In this document: piece by piece, positions 21,154 through 29,106 of the stretch
Position numbering within the stretch: the stretch's first letter is position 1
Layout of the letters: the number at the start of each line of letters is the position of its first letter
Assembly (NCBI GenBank): GCA_963817465.1
Contig: CAWFOP010000003.1
Location: 176,372-240,371 of the forward strand
Length of the DNA: 64,000 nt
From: CAMPKL01 sp963817465
GTDB lineage: Bacteria > Acidobacteriota > Terriglobia > Bryobacterales > UBA6623
Reading direction: 5' to 3'
Notes under the pieces: generated by a model
Seen by the model: the letters and a program-made list of their open reading frames with translations, nothing else
The model's database searches: none
Told to the model about the DNA's origin: nothing
Translations under genes and position numbers: made by a program

Positions 21154-23994
21154 TCAGTCGTCGGAAGGGAGTGACCGGATGCGAATGTTCCGCCACTTGA
21201 AGACCAGGGGCTGGCTTGTGGTGATGCCGCGGCCAGCGTGGATCGGTCGTGCGAGGTCGTGCTCGTTTATGCCGTGAATCTGGAGGCCGATGAAGCCGCT
21301 TTTGTGGGTCTTGTAGACCTCTTCGTTGACAAGATCTTCGATCATTTGGCCGTTCACCCAGGTCTGGATTCGCGGCCCCTTCGCCACGATGCGAATCCTG
21401 TTCCAGCCCTCGTCGATGTAGTGCTGATGCCCCGCGTCGATCTTCTCCTGTGACGTCAGCCACCCGATGCCGAGCGCTTCCCCGTAGAGCACGCCGGTCG
21501 TGGGTTGGCCTGGGTAGTATCGACGGATTTCCATCTGCGGCCCATTAACTCGTCCTGCTCTGCCAGCCGTTGATCGGGCGGCCTCGCCGGACGCTGGCAT
21601 AGGCCTGACTTTGGTTCTGATCTGTATGCCGGAGTTCGTGACCGGGTCGAGGTATGTTTCCAGCTCGAGTTCGAAGTCGTCGAATTCCTGAAGCGAGCAC
21701 AGGAAAGAGTTCGTTCCCGCGCTGCTCTCCACGGTCCGACCGACTATGGCGCCGTCCTCCACAGTGAACGTGTGAGCGCCGTTCATATGCACCCACCCGT
21801 CGAGCGTCTTGCCGTCGAACAGGTCGATCCATTCGGAGGTTCTCATCGGGCGCGGCGCCTCCTGATCCGGTAGAGCAAAGGCGACGATCGAGTCCCCCGA
21901 CTTCGTGCCGTTCTTGCCGCTCCCGCCCGCTGCAATCGCCACGTATTGCTTGCCGTCGACCATGTACACGCTCGGCGTGGCATAGCCTCCGGCGGGCAAC
22001 TGATACTCCCAAAGGACACGCCCCGAGTGTTTCTCAAAGGCTCGAATCTTCTCGTCCGCCGCGGCCGCGACGAATACGAGACCTCCGGCGGTGGCGACTG
22101 CTCCGCCGAAGTTCATCGTGCCTGTGTTGTGAATCCCTTTGGCCGCCAGTTGCGGATACTCCCCCAGCGGAACCTTCCAGAGAATCTCGCCCGTGTTGAG
22201 GTCAATCGCGTTCAGAGTGCCCCAGGGCGGTGCGACGGCGGGTACGCCGTTCGGGTCGTTGAATAATTTGTAGCCGTCGACTGAGTAGCGTTGAGGCGCC
22301 GAAGCGCTGTCGTTAGGAGCCGTGTCCGGAGCGTTGATGTACGCCGCGAGCGCATCCAGATCGTTGGATCGAAACTGCGGATATGCCGGCATGTTGTTGC
22401 GGCCCTCGATAATGACAGCGTCCAGTTCTTGGCGGCTCAAGTTCAGGCTGAGGAGGCTGGCGCCGAGTTCCGACGCGCCCTTCAGATCGGAGCCGTGGCA
22501 CGACATGCAGTTCGTCTCGTAGATCCTTCGCCCAATCTGCGCTTGGGTCAGATCCTCGCGCCCGCCGTCGCTGTACACGGGTCTCAACCGGTTGATCGTC
22601 GGCGCCTCATTCGCATTGACGTACAGCACGTTGAGTTGCGGGTCGAAAGCACCGCCGTTCCACTGCGAACCGCCCAGGTGGCCCGGCATCGTCAGCGTGC
22701 CCTGGAGGCTCGGCGGCGTATAGATCGAGCCCGCACGGTACTTGCGGAACTGTTGGACGGCGTACGCGCGCGCCTCTGGCGTGATGTTTGTCAGATCGGC
22801 TTCGGTGATGCGCAGGCGACCGAGCGGCGGGGGCTTCAAGGGAAAAGGCTGCGTCGGCCAGGCTTCCTCCCCAGGGACGTCCGAGGCGGGGACCGGCATC
22901 TCATGGACGGGAAAGATCGGCTCGCCGGTGTCGCGGTCGAGCACGAACGTGAGGCCCATCTTGGTGAGTTGGACGACGACGTCGCGCTCCGCATCGCCAT
23001 GCCGGACAGTCGCCAAAATCGGGGCTGCGGGCAGATCGTAATCCCAGATGTCATGTCGAACGATCTGGTAATGCCACTTGCGCTCGCCTGTCGCGGCGTC
23101 TAAAGCCAGGACGCTGTTTGCGAACAGGTTCTCTCCCTTTCGGAACGCTCCGTAGAAGTCGTCCGTCGCCGCTCCGGTGCCGACGAAGACCCAGCCGCGT
23201 TCTTCATCAACGCTGATGCCGCCCCAGGCGTTCGCCCCTCCGAAGGTCTCCCCCGCGGGCCAAGACCACGTTTCGTGGCCGAACTCGCCGGGCTGGGGGA
23301 TCGTGTGAAACACCCACTTCATCTCTCCGGTCACGGCATCGAACGCTCGGATATGCCCGGGCGAAGCCCCGTAAGTTTCGTTGACGCGGGACCCTAAAAT
23401 AATCAGGTTCTTGTATACGGCGCCGGGAGTGGTCATTTGCAGCGCCACCCCCTCCGGATCCACCCCGAGGTTCTCTCGCAGATCGATAAACCCTCCGGTC
23501 CCGAACGATCGGATGAGCTCTCCCGATTTCGCATCGATCGCGTAAGCGCGGTCCCTGACGAAGTGAAAAATACGTTCGCCTTCGTCGCCCTTCCAGTAGG
23601 TAACACCCCGATTCCGCTGCCTTATGACCGTGCCGTTGTTGTGAACGGAGGGGTCGAAGGACCAGATCAGCTCTCCGCTCGCCGCATTCAGCGCCACGGC
23701 CTTTAGGCTCGGCGTGACTGTGTAGAGGACGCCGTCGACGACCAGCGGATTGGAGTACATCGTCGATCGTTCCGTCGCATCTCCTGTGTGGTACTCCCAC
23801 GCCTTTTCGAGTCGGTGCACGTTTGCTGCGTGGATCTGAGCCAAGGGCGAGTACTGGCTCCTGCCCTGGTCGCCGAGATAGACGGGCCAATCCCAGTCTC
23901 CGAACGCCTGCACGATCTCCGGCGCCACGGGGCGGGGATCGATGGTTTGCGCGGAGCCGATCAGAGCGAGCGTGAGCGGCGCGCAGAAAAACAA
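21154..23994 (-). CDS. PQQ-dependent dehydrogenase fused to cytochrome c and DUF1080
   Basis: The 946-residue protein begins with a short signal sequence at a TTG start (no in-frame ATG lies close upstream) ending near GSAQT. A quinoprotein beta-propeller follows (GDWDWPVYLGDQGRSQYSPL, then repeated PQQ-blade motifs such as FDAVTGEMKWVFHT). A cytochrome c insert with CMSCH sits near residues 492-497, then the remaining propeller. From about residue 720 there is a complete DUF1080 domain (WIDLFDGKTLDGWVHMNGAH). The propeller-cytochrome part resembles pyrroloquinoline-quinone sugar or alcohol dehydrogenases. The added domain suggests a carbohydrate substrate. The substrate is not known, and the start codon is uncertain. 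Confidence 0.85.
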   Translation of the reverse strand: MFFCAPLTLALIGSAQTIDPRPVAPEIVQAFGDWDWPVYLGDQGRSQYSPLAQIHAANVHRLEKAWEYHTGDATERSTMYSNPLVVDGVLYTVTPSLKAVALNAASGELIWSFDPSVHNNGTVIRQRNRGVTYWKGDEGERIFHFVRDRAYAIDAKSGELIRSFGTGGFIDLRENLGVDPEGVALQMTTPGAVYKNLIILGSRVNETYGASPGHIRAFDAVTGEMKWVFHTIPQPGEFGHETWSWPAGETFGGANAWGGISVDEERGWVFVGTGAATDDFYGAFRKGENLFANSVLALDAATGERKWHYQIVRHDIWDYDLPAAPILATVRHGDAERDVVVQLTKMGLTFVLDRDTGEPIFPVHEMPVPASDVPGEEAWPTQPFPLKPPPLGRLRITEADLTNITPEARAYAVQQFRKYRAGSIYTPPSLQGTLTMPGHLGGSQWNGGAFDPQLNVLYVNANEAPTINRLRPVYSDGGREDLTQAQIGRRIYETNCMSCHGSDLKGASELGASLLSLNLSRQELDAVIIEGRNNMPAYPQFRSNDLDALAAYINAPDTAPNDSASAPQRYSVDGYKLFNDPNGVPAVAPPWGTLNAIDLNTGEILWKVPLGEYPQLAAKGIHNTGTMNFGGAVATAGGLVFVAAAADEKIRAFEKHSGRVLWEYQLPAGGYATPSVYMVDGKQYVAIAAGGSGKNGTKSGDSIVAFALPDQEAPRPMRTSEWIDLFDGKTLDGWVHMNGAHTFTVEDGAIVGRTVESSAGTNSFLCSLQEFDDFELELETYLDPVTNSGIQIRTKVRPMPASGEAARSTAGRAGRVNGPQMEIRRYYPGQPTTGVLYGEALGIGWLTSQEKIDAGHQHYIDEGWNRIRIVAKGPRIQTWVNGQMIEDLVNEEVYKTHKSGFIGLQIHGINEHDLARPIHAGRGITTSQPLVFKWRNIRIRSLPSDD

Positions 23995-24101
23995 GGCTCG
24001 CGGGATGGGAACGAGTGGAGTCCCACATGATCGTCCCGATGAGTTTACACGGGCGTGTGGCTGCTCCGCCGGCTGGACTAACCTGTACGCTGTAGACCAC
24101 C

Positions 24102-25328
24102 ATGCCGACGATTGCAGTCCTGGGAACGCTCGACACCAAAGGGCGGGAAGTTCAATTTCTTGTCGAGCAGATCAAAGCCCACGGATGCGATACGCTCATC
24201 GTCGATCTGGGCGTCTTGGGAGATCCCGTCACGGCGTCCGACGTCTCTCGCGAATCAGTGGCGGAAGCTGCAGGCGAGCGGATCGAAGTCCTCGCGGAAG
24301 CCGGCGACCGCGGTCGGGCCGTTTCGGCTATGACCGCCGGCGTCGAAAAAGTCGTGGCGGAGCTTCATGCTGCGAACCGGATTCAGGGCGTGATCGGCAT
24401 CGGGGGAAGCGCCGGCACGACGATGGCCACAGCGGCGATGCGAGCCCTACCGCTAGGGGTTCCTAAGGTGATGATCTCGACAATCGCCGGCGGAGACGTT
24501 TCTGCGTTCGTCGGCTCGAGCGACATCACGATGGTCCCGTCGATTGTGGATGTTAGCGGCTTGAATCGAATCAGCCGGCAGGTGATCATCCGCGCAGCCG
24601 CTGCGGCGGCGGGCATGGTGCAAGCCCAAGCGCCGGAAGCCGACGACAAGCCGCTTGTCGCGGCATCGATGTTCGGCAATACCACGCAGTGCGTCGAGCG
24701 GGCGCGGACTCATTTCGAGTCGGCCGGGTTCGAAGTCCTGGTCTTCCACGCGACGGGCGCGGGTGGCCGCACGATGGAGGGCCTGATCGAAGCCGGCTTC
24801 ATCACCGCCGTTCTGGACGTCACCACCACGGAATTGGCGGACGATCTCGTCGGGGGCGTGATGAGCGCGGGTCCGGAGCGCCTGGGGGCGGCGGCTCGGA
24901 AGGGGTTGCCGGCCGTTGTGGCGCCCGGTTGCCTGGACATGGTCAACTTCTGGGCGCCCGAAACGGTTCCGGAGCGGTTCCGCGGGCGGCGCTTCTACCG
25001 GCACAACCCGAACGTGACCCTGATGCGGACCACGCCCGACGAAAACCGCGAACTGGGGCGCCGCCTGGCGCAGAAGCTCAATGCTTCGACCGGGCCGGTC
25101 GCCGTTTACCTGCCGCTCAAGGGCATCTCTGTCATTTCCGCGCCCGGGCAACCGTTTCATTGGCCCGAAGCGGATGAGGCGCTGTTCGCGAGCATCAAAC
25201 AGAACCTACGGTCTGACATTCCCGTCCACGAGTTGGACGCCAACATCAACGACGCGGCGTTTGCCGATGCCGTGGCGGAAGGACTGCTGCGGCTCGTCGC
25301 GCACAGGGCCTCCGTCGAAAGAAGATGA
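24102..25328 (+). CDS. Tm-1-like ATP-binding domain protein (UPF0261)
   Basis: The 408-residue protein begins MPTIAVLGTLDTKGREVQF, the hallmark of the Tm-1-like/UPF0261 family. Glycine-rich GIGGSAGTTMATAAM near residue 108 and TIAGGDVSAFVGSSDITMVP near residue 127 are also typical. Plant Tm-1 binds a viral replication protein through this kind of domain; the bacterial function is not established. Its stop overlaps the start of the next gene (ATGA). The two are fused or adjacent in many genomes and probably act together on a small metabolite. Confidence 0.9.
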   Translation: MPTIAVLGTLDTKGREVQFLVEQIKAHGCDTLIVDLGVLGDPVTASDVSRESVAEAAGERIEVLAEAGDRGRAVSAMTAGVEKVVAELHAANRIQGVIGIGGSAGTTMATAAMRALPLGVPKVMISTIAGGDVSAFVGSSDITMVPSIVDVSGLNRISRQVIIRAAAAAAGMVQAQAPEADDKPLVAASMFGNTTQCVERARTHFESAGFEVLVFHATGAGGRTMEGLIEAGFITAVLDVTTTELADDLVGGVMSAGPERLGAAARKGLPAVVAPGCLDMVNFWAPETVPERFRGRRFYRHNPNVTLMRTTPDENRELGRRLAQKLNASTGPVAVYLPLKGISVISAPGQPFHWPEADEALFASIKQNLRSDIPVHELDANINDAAFADAVAEGLLRLVAHRASVERR

Positions 25329-26161
25329 AAACGATGCAAAGAGAAGCTGTCCTCTCGCGCCTTCAGGATCAAGTCTCCCGGGGACTGCCGATCATCGGCG
25401 CCGGCGCCGGTACGGGAATCTCGGCCAAATGCGCGCAAGCCGGCGGCGCGGATCTGATTGTCATCTACAACTCGGGCCGCTTTCGCATGGCCGGACACGG
25501 CTCCTTGTCCGGTCTCATGCCTTACGGAGACGCCAACCAAATCGTGGTCGAGATGGCGCGTGAGGTGCTGCCGGTCGCCCGCGAGACGCCCGTCTTGGCC
25601 GGGGTCTGCGGGACCGATCCGTTCCGGTTGATGGACGTGTTTCTGAGAGAGATCAAGGCTCTGGGATTTAGCGGCGTACAAAACTTCCCCACCGTGGGTC
25701 TAATCGACGGGGTGTTTCGCCAAAACCTCGAGGAGACGGGCATGAGCTACTCCAAAGAGGTGGAGATGATCGCCGCCGCCCACGAATTGGACCTCTTGAC
25801 GACCCCGTACGTCTTCGACCCCGATGACGCGGTCGCGATGGCCCATGCGGGAGCGGACGTGCTCGTCGCTCACATGGGCTTGACCACAAAGGGCACGATC
25901 GGCGCCAAGACGGCGAAGACGCTCAGTGAAGCGGTGGCGGAGATCCAGGCCATCCACGATGCGGCGAAGAACGTCCGGGACGACGTGCTCGTCATCTGCC
26001 ACGGCGGACCGGTTAGCGAACCGGAGGATGTCGCATACGTCCTCGAGCACACCCGGGGAGTCGTGGGATTCTTCGGCGCCAGCAGCGTCGAGCGTCTGCC
26101 CACTGAGCGGGCCATCACCGGGCAGGTGAAGGCTTTCAAAGCGGTTCTGTTGAAGCAGTAG
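25325..26161 (+). CDS. Phosphoenolpyruvate-hydrolase family TIM-barrel protein
   Basis: This 278-residue protein matches the PEP_hydrolase (IGPS-like TIM-barrel) family. Motifs are GLPIIGAGAGTGISAKCAQA near residue 19, VLAGVCGTDPF near residue 90 and QNFPTVGLIDGVFRQNLE near residue 119. It is translationally coupled to the Tm-1-like gene. Family members are assigned to carbon-carbon or carbon-phosphorus bond chemistry on small acids, but no specific reaction can be named from the sequence. Confidence 0.88.
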   Translation: MKTMQREAVLSRLQDQVSRGLPIIGAGAGTGISAKCAQAGGADLIVIYNSGRFRMAGHGSLSGLMPYGDANQIVVEMAREVLPVARETPVLAGVCGTDPFRLMDVFLREIKALGFSGVQNFPTVGLIDGVFRQNLEETGMSYSKEVEMIAAAHELDLLTTPYVFDPDDAVAMAHAGADVLVAHMGLTTKGTIGAKTAKTLSEAVAEIQAIHDAAKNVRDDVLVICHGGPVSEPEDVAYVLEHTRGVVGFFGASSVERLPTERAITGQVKAFKAVLLKQ

Positions 26162-26170
26162 CGGTCCGGA

Positions 26171-26572
26171 CTAAGAACGTAGCGAAGCCCAGGGCCCTTG
26201 GTCAGCGACATCGACCAGCTCGTAACCTTGCGGCCCGACGCAAGGACCCAGGATCGCCAGTAATTTGGCGTTCCCCTCGCCGATGTTGAACGATGCGTGC
26301 ACCACGTCGGCTCCGATAAAGGCGGACTCTCCTGGCCCAAGCGTCCGTCTTTCGCGATCGACCCACTGCTCGATCTCTCCATGGATCACGTAGAGAGTCT
26401 CTTCCTGATTCGGGTGCTTGTGAAAATTGTGTCCGCCGCCAGGTCTGAAGGTCACCTCGATGACAACTAGGTTTTTGGCATTCGAGGCAGCCGGACTGCT
26501 GAACCAAGCCAGCGAGCCCCACTCCAATTCCTCTCGCACCGCCTCTTTCGAACTGATGAACTTGCCGAGCAT
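26171..26572 (-). CDS. Cupin-domain protein
   Basis: A 133-residue single-domain cupin. Motif 1 is GGGHNFHKHPNQEETLYVI near residue 50, with the usual two His, Glu and a later His (ADVVHASF near residue 95) forming a metal site. The N-terminal part includes the typical REELEWGSLAWFSSP. Function is unknown; small cupins can be isomerases, dioxygenases or binding proteins. It converges with the PEP-hydrolase-family gene (9 bases between stops). Confidence 0.85.
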   Translation of the reverse strand: MLGKFISSKEAVREELEWGSLAWFSSPAASNAKNLVVIEVTFRPGGGHNFHKHPNQEETLYVIHGEIEQWVDRERRTLGPGESAFIGADVVHASFNIGEGNAKLLAILGPCVGPQGYELVDVADQGPWASLRS

Positions 26573-27097
26573 GCCTTTCGCGCCTCCGATCCTGTTTTCC
26601 GCGCACGGCCCCGATCGCGTTTGCGGCAGTCGCGATCACAAGCTGGTCAATTCTACCTCGCCCGGAGCGCTGTCGTGGCCGGGCCTTCGCACCAATCACC
26701 AACCCCGCCTAGGCCTGTGTCCCGAGTGCGAAGGCGATTTGTCGTCAGCTAATAGCGGATGGCTGATATCTCTCCCAAATCCGGCGGACATCCGCGATTT
26801 ACGTTCCTAAAAACGGCAGCATGAAAGCCTAAGGCAGTTCCCACGCTCCCACTCGCACCGGCTTGCGGCGGAGGAGATTTTCTACCTCTCAAAAGACCGC
26901 GTCAGAGCAGGTGATCGTTCAACGGCTGTGGGTGCGCAGTTACGGGCTCATTGCCGGATTCATCGAGGAGCGCAGGCGCCGATCGCACAACACGATCAGC
27001 AAGCCGAAGGATGAAGGTCCGCGGCGAAAAGGAGCTTTGGAAGCATTGGCGCCGGATGGCGGACGCATCAGCTCGGCGGAGGCGATCCTGGTCTCGG
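26573..27097. other. Gap with dispersed repeat, no recognisable gene
   Basis: About 525 bases between the cupin gene and the TauE remnant. Short open frames exist on both strands, but none resembles a known protein or has a convincing start. The dispersed repeat copy B lies at 26724-26752. The stretch looks like decayed DNA left by a mobile element. Confidence 0.5.
26724..26752. repeat. Short dispersed repeat, copy B
   Basis: GAGTGCGAAGGCGATTT followed by GTCGTCAGCTAA. The first 17 bases are identical to copy A at 20937, and the next 12 are similar (TCG-CAGCTA). Confidence 0.5.
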
Positions 27098-27367
27098 TTA
27101 GCGCACCCGATCGGCTGTCGCATCTGCGTTTCCTGCATCCGCGGATGCCGACCGAAGCATAAGAGCTGCGGCGTACAGCACCACCGCGATAACCAGACAA
27201 CGGATCGCGAACAGGGGAAGAGACTTCACGACGAAAGCCGCGAGGGGAATCCCCAACAGGCCGCCTACGGCCAGCCAAACGGCGACGGTGAGGCGCTGGA
27301 TTTCCTGATCATCGAGAGCCGGACTCAGCTGCGAGACTCCGCTCCCGAAATGCTCCGCTGAGCTCAC
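27098..27367 (-). pseudogene. C-terminal remnant of a TauE/SafE-type membrane permease
   Basis: The last part reads VWLAVGGLLGIPLAAFVVKS and LPLFAIRCLVIAVVLYAAA, two membrane helices typical of the C-terminal end of sulfite/organosulfonate exporters of the TauE/SafE family. Those proteins have about eight helices and 250 residues; here at most 89 are present. A GTG at 27367 could start translation and would overlap the stop of the upstream gene by 4 bases. It is more likely a truncated relic than a functional two-helix protein. Confidence 0.5.
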
Positions 27368-28833
27368 TGCGCCCGCCAGACCCCCACGATATCCTCCTTG
27401 TATCTCGGAGTCTCCACCTCGACCTGGCCCCCGGAGTGCGTCAGTTGGGACTCTGCCCAGGACACCCTGTTTTGGGGATCCCTCCAGGTCACGGAATAGT
27501 TCCCGGCGGGCAGATTCAATGTCAGCGTCCGCTGGCTGAGCTCCGAGTCAACGACATAGCGCGGCGTCGCTTCCGGGTCAACCCGCCCGTGGTGCAGATA
27601 GACCGCGTAGATCTCGCCCGGATTCGAAAGCGCCCGCGCCGATCCTTCTTCGGGCCCTGCTGCGACAACGTCCCCGTCCGGCGCCATCCGAACGAACGGC
27701 AGCTCGTGGAAGAATCGATTGAGGAAACCGAGCTGCGTCCGCAGTGTGCTGCTTCCGCCGCCCGGCGTCGTCTCGGAGTAGTCCAAGTCGCCGCCTTCGT
27801 GGCCCACAGCGAAAGAGTAATCCAAGTTGTTGTACAGCGCTCCGCCGGCGAACAAGAAATCCCAGCCTTGGATGCGGTATGCGGCATCCGCCCGGCCGTC
27901 GAACCCGGTTTCGTTGTTGCCGATCGCCACGCCGAGGTCGTAGTTCACCCCGACGCTGTCGGGCGGGCGCGAGTAATGGAAGTTGAACAGCGATACGACG
28001 GGATTCGGGTCCTCGACGCGCCGCGATCCGTTGGCATAGTTCTGAGAGATGAGATGCGGCGCCGGCGCCGCTTTGTCCGCGTTAGCGACCTCCCGGGCCA
28101 TTTCCCGCTGCCAGTCGTCGGGCGTCAGATCCCGTGCGTAAGGCTCATTGCAGATCTCGAAATAGAGGTTGGGAACCTCAGCCAGCTCGGTCACGATCTT
28201 GCGGGCGAAGCTCTTCTGCGCCTCGACCAGCGGGGCGGACTTCAGAGTCAACGCATCCACGCGGTCGACCTGGCCCACGCCGTTGACGTTGTTGGCGGCG
28301 TTCAGCGGGCTGACCTCCCACATCGTATCCCGGTAGTACGGGCAGAACAACGTCAGCTCGACGATAACGCCCCGCCGCTCGGCCTCGGATAGCAAATCCT
28401 TTAGGCGGTCGAAGTAGGTCCCGTTCCACTTCGACAGATCGAACTTCGCCAGGCCGTCGGCCGCGCCCGGCGTATCGCTGCGCGGCCAGGGACAGATGAA
28501 GGCTTCCGGCGTCGGCGCAAGGGTGTTGCTCGAGATCCGAAAATCGCCGGAAACCTCGCGGTACGTCCCGGCAAAGATCCGCGTGTGGTTGAGGCCCCTC
28601 GACTCCAACTCCGCCAGATAGGCGACGTAATCGAAATCGGTGTTGAGCAGGGCCCCATAGTGCTCCCCCGAAGTGATCAGAACCGTCGGACGCCTCTCGT
28701 ATTCGAAGTAGTGCGGGTTGTCGGGATGGAGCCTCAGCGGGGCCACGGATCTAACCTCCGGGGCCGGCGCGGAGCCGCACCCCGCAAGGAGCGGCAACAG
28801 CGTCAAAGCGAGTAGGAGGAGGCGTTGGGACAT
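27364..28833 (-). CDS. Cellulase-like glycoside hydrolase lipoprotein
   Basis: The 489-residue protein starts with a lipoprotein signal (LLALTLLPLLAGCGSA, lipid-anchored Cys near residue 19). The TIM-barrel region resembles GH5-like and related putative cellulases: HYGALLNTDFDYVAYL near residue 58 and VPNLYFEICNEPYARDL near residue 220, with the NEP acid/base Glu. The C-terminal region after about 400 looks like the beta-rich accessory domain often found after such barrels (ends NYSVTWRDPQNRVSW then a short tail). Substrate is a polysaccharide by inference. It is divergent from the DUF1592 operon, with 273 bases between. Confidence 0.75.
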   Translation of the reverse strand: MSQRLLLLALTLLPLLAGCGSAPAPEVRSVAPLRLHPDNPHYFEYERRPTVLITSGEHYGALLNTDFDYVAYLAELESRGLNHTRIFAGTYREVSGDFRISSNTLAPTPEAFICPWPRSDTPGAADGLAKFDLSKWNGTYFDRLKDLLSEAERRGVIVELTLFCPYYRDTMWEVSPLNAANNVNGVGQVDRVDALTLKSAPLVEAQKSFARKIVTELAEVPNLYFEICNEPYARDLTPDDWQREMAREVANADKAAPAPHLISQNYANGSRRVEDPNPVVSLFNFHYSRPPDSVGVNYDLGVAIGNNETGFDGRADAAYRIQGWDFLFAGGALYNNLDYSFAVGHEGGDLDYSETTPGGGSSTLRTQLGFLNRFFHELPFVRMAPDGDVVAAGPEEGSARALSNPGEIYAVYLHHGRVDPEATPRYVVDSELSQRTLTLNLPAGNYSVTWRDPQNRVSWAESQLTHSGGQVEVETPRYKEDIVGVWRAQ

Positions 28834-29106
28834 GGAGGATCAGCCGCGGTCGAGGCTGGTCTGCGGCGAGTCTAGCACGGTATGGCTGATGCGATTCGGG
28901 GTGGGGATGACGTCACCAGTAGGAGCCTTAAGGGCATCCGACTCATTCTGTCTGCCTTAGTCCCCGTCGCCAACCCCGGCTCCCTTGTCGCCTCAGACCA
29001 GACGCTTACGCATGCCGTTGATGTCATCTCACAATTACGTTCTATCGGTTGACACTCTGACGCAGAAGGGCTATACGAAGACTGTCCGCCCCGAGGCGGA
29101 CGGGCG

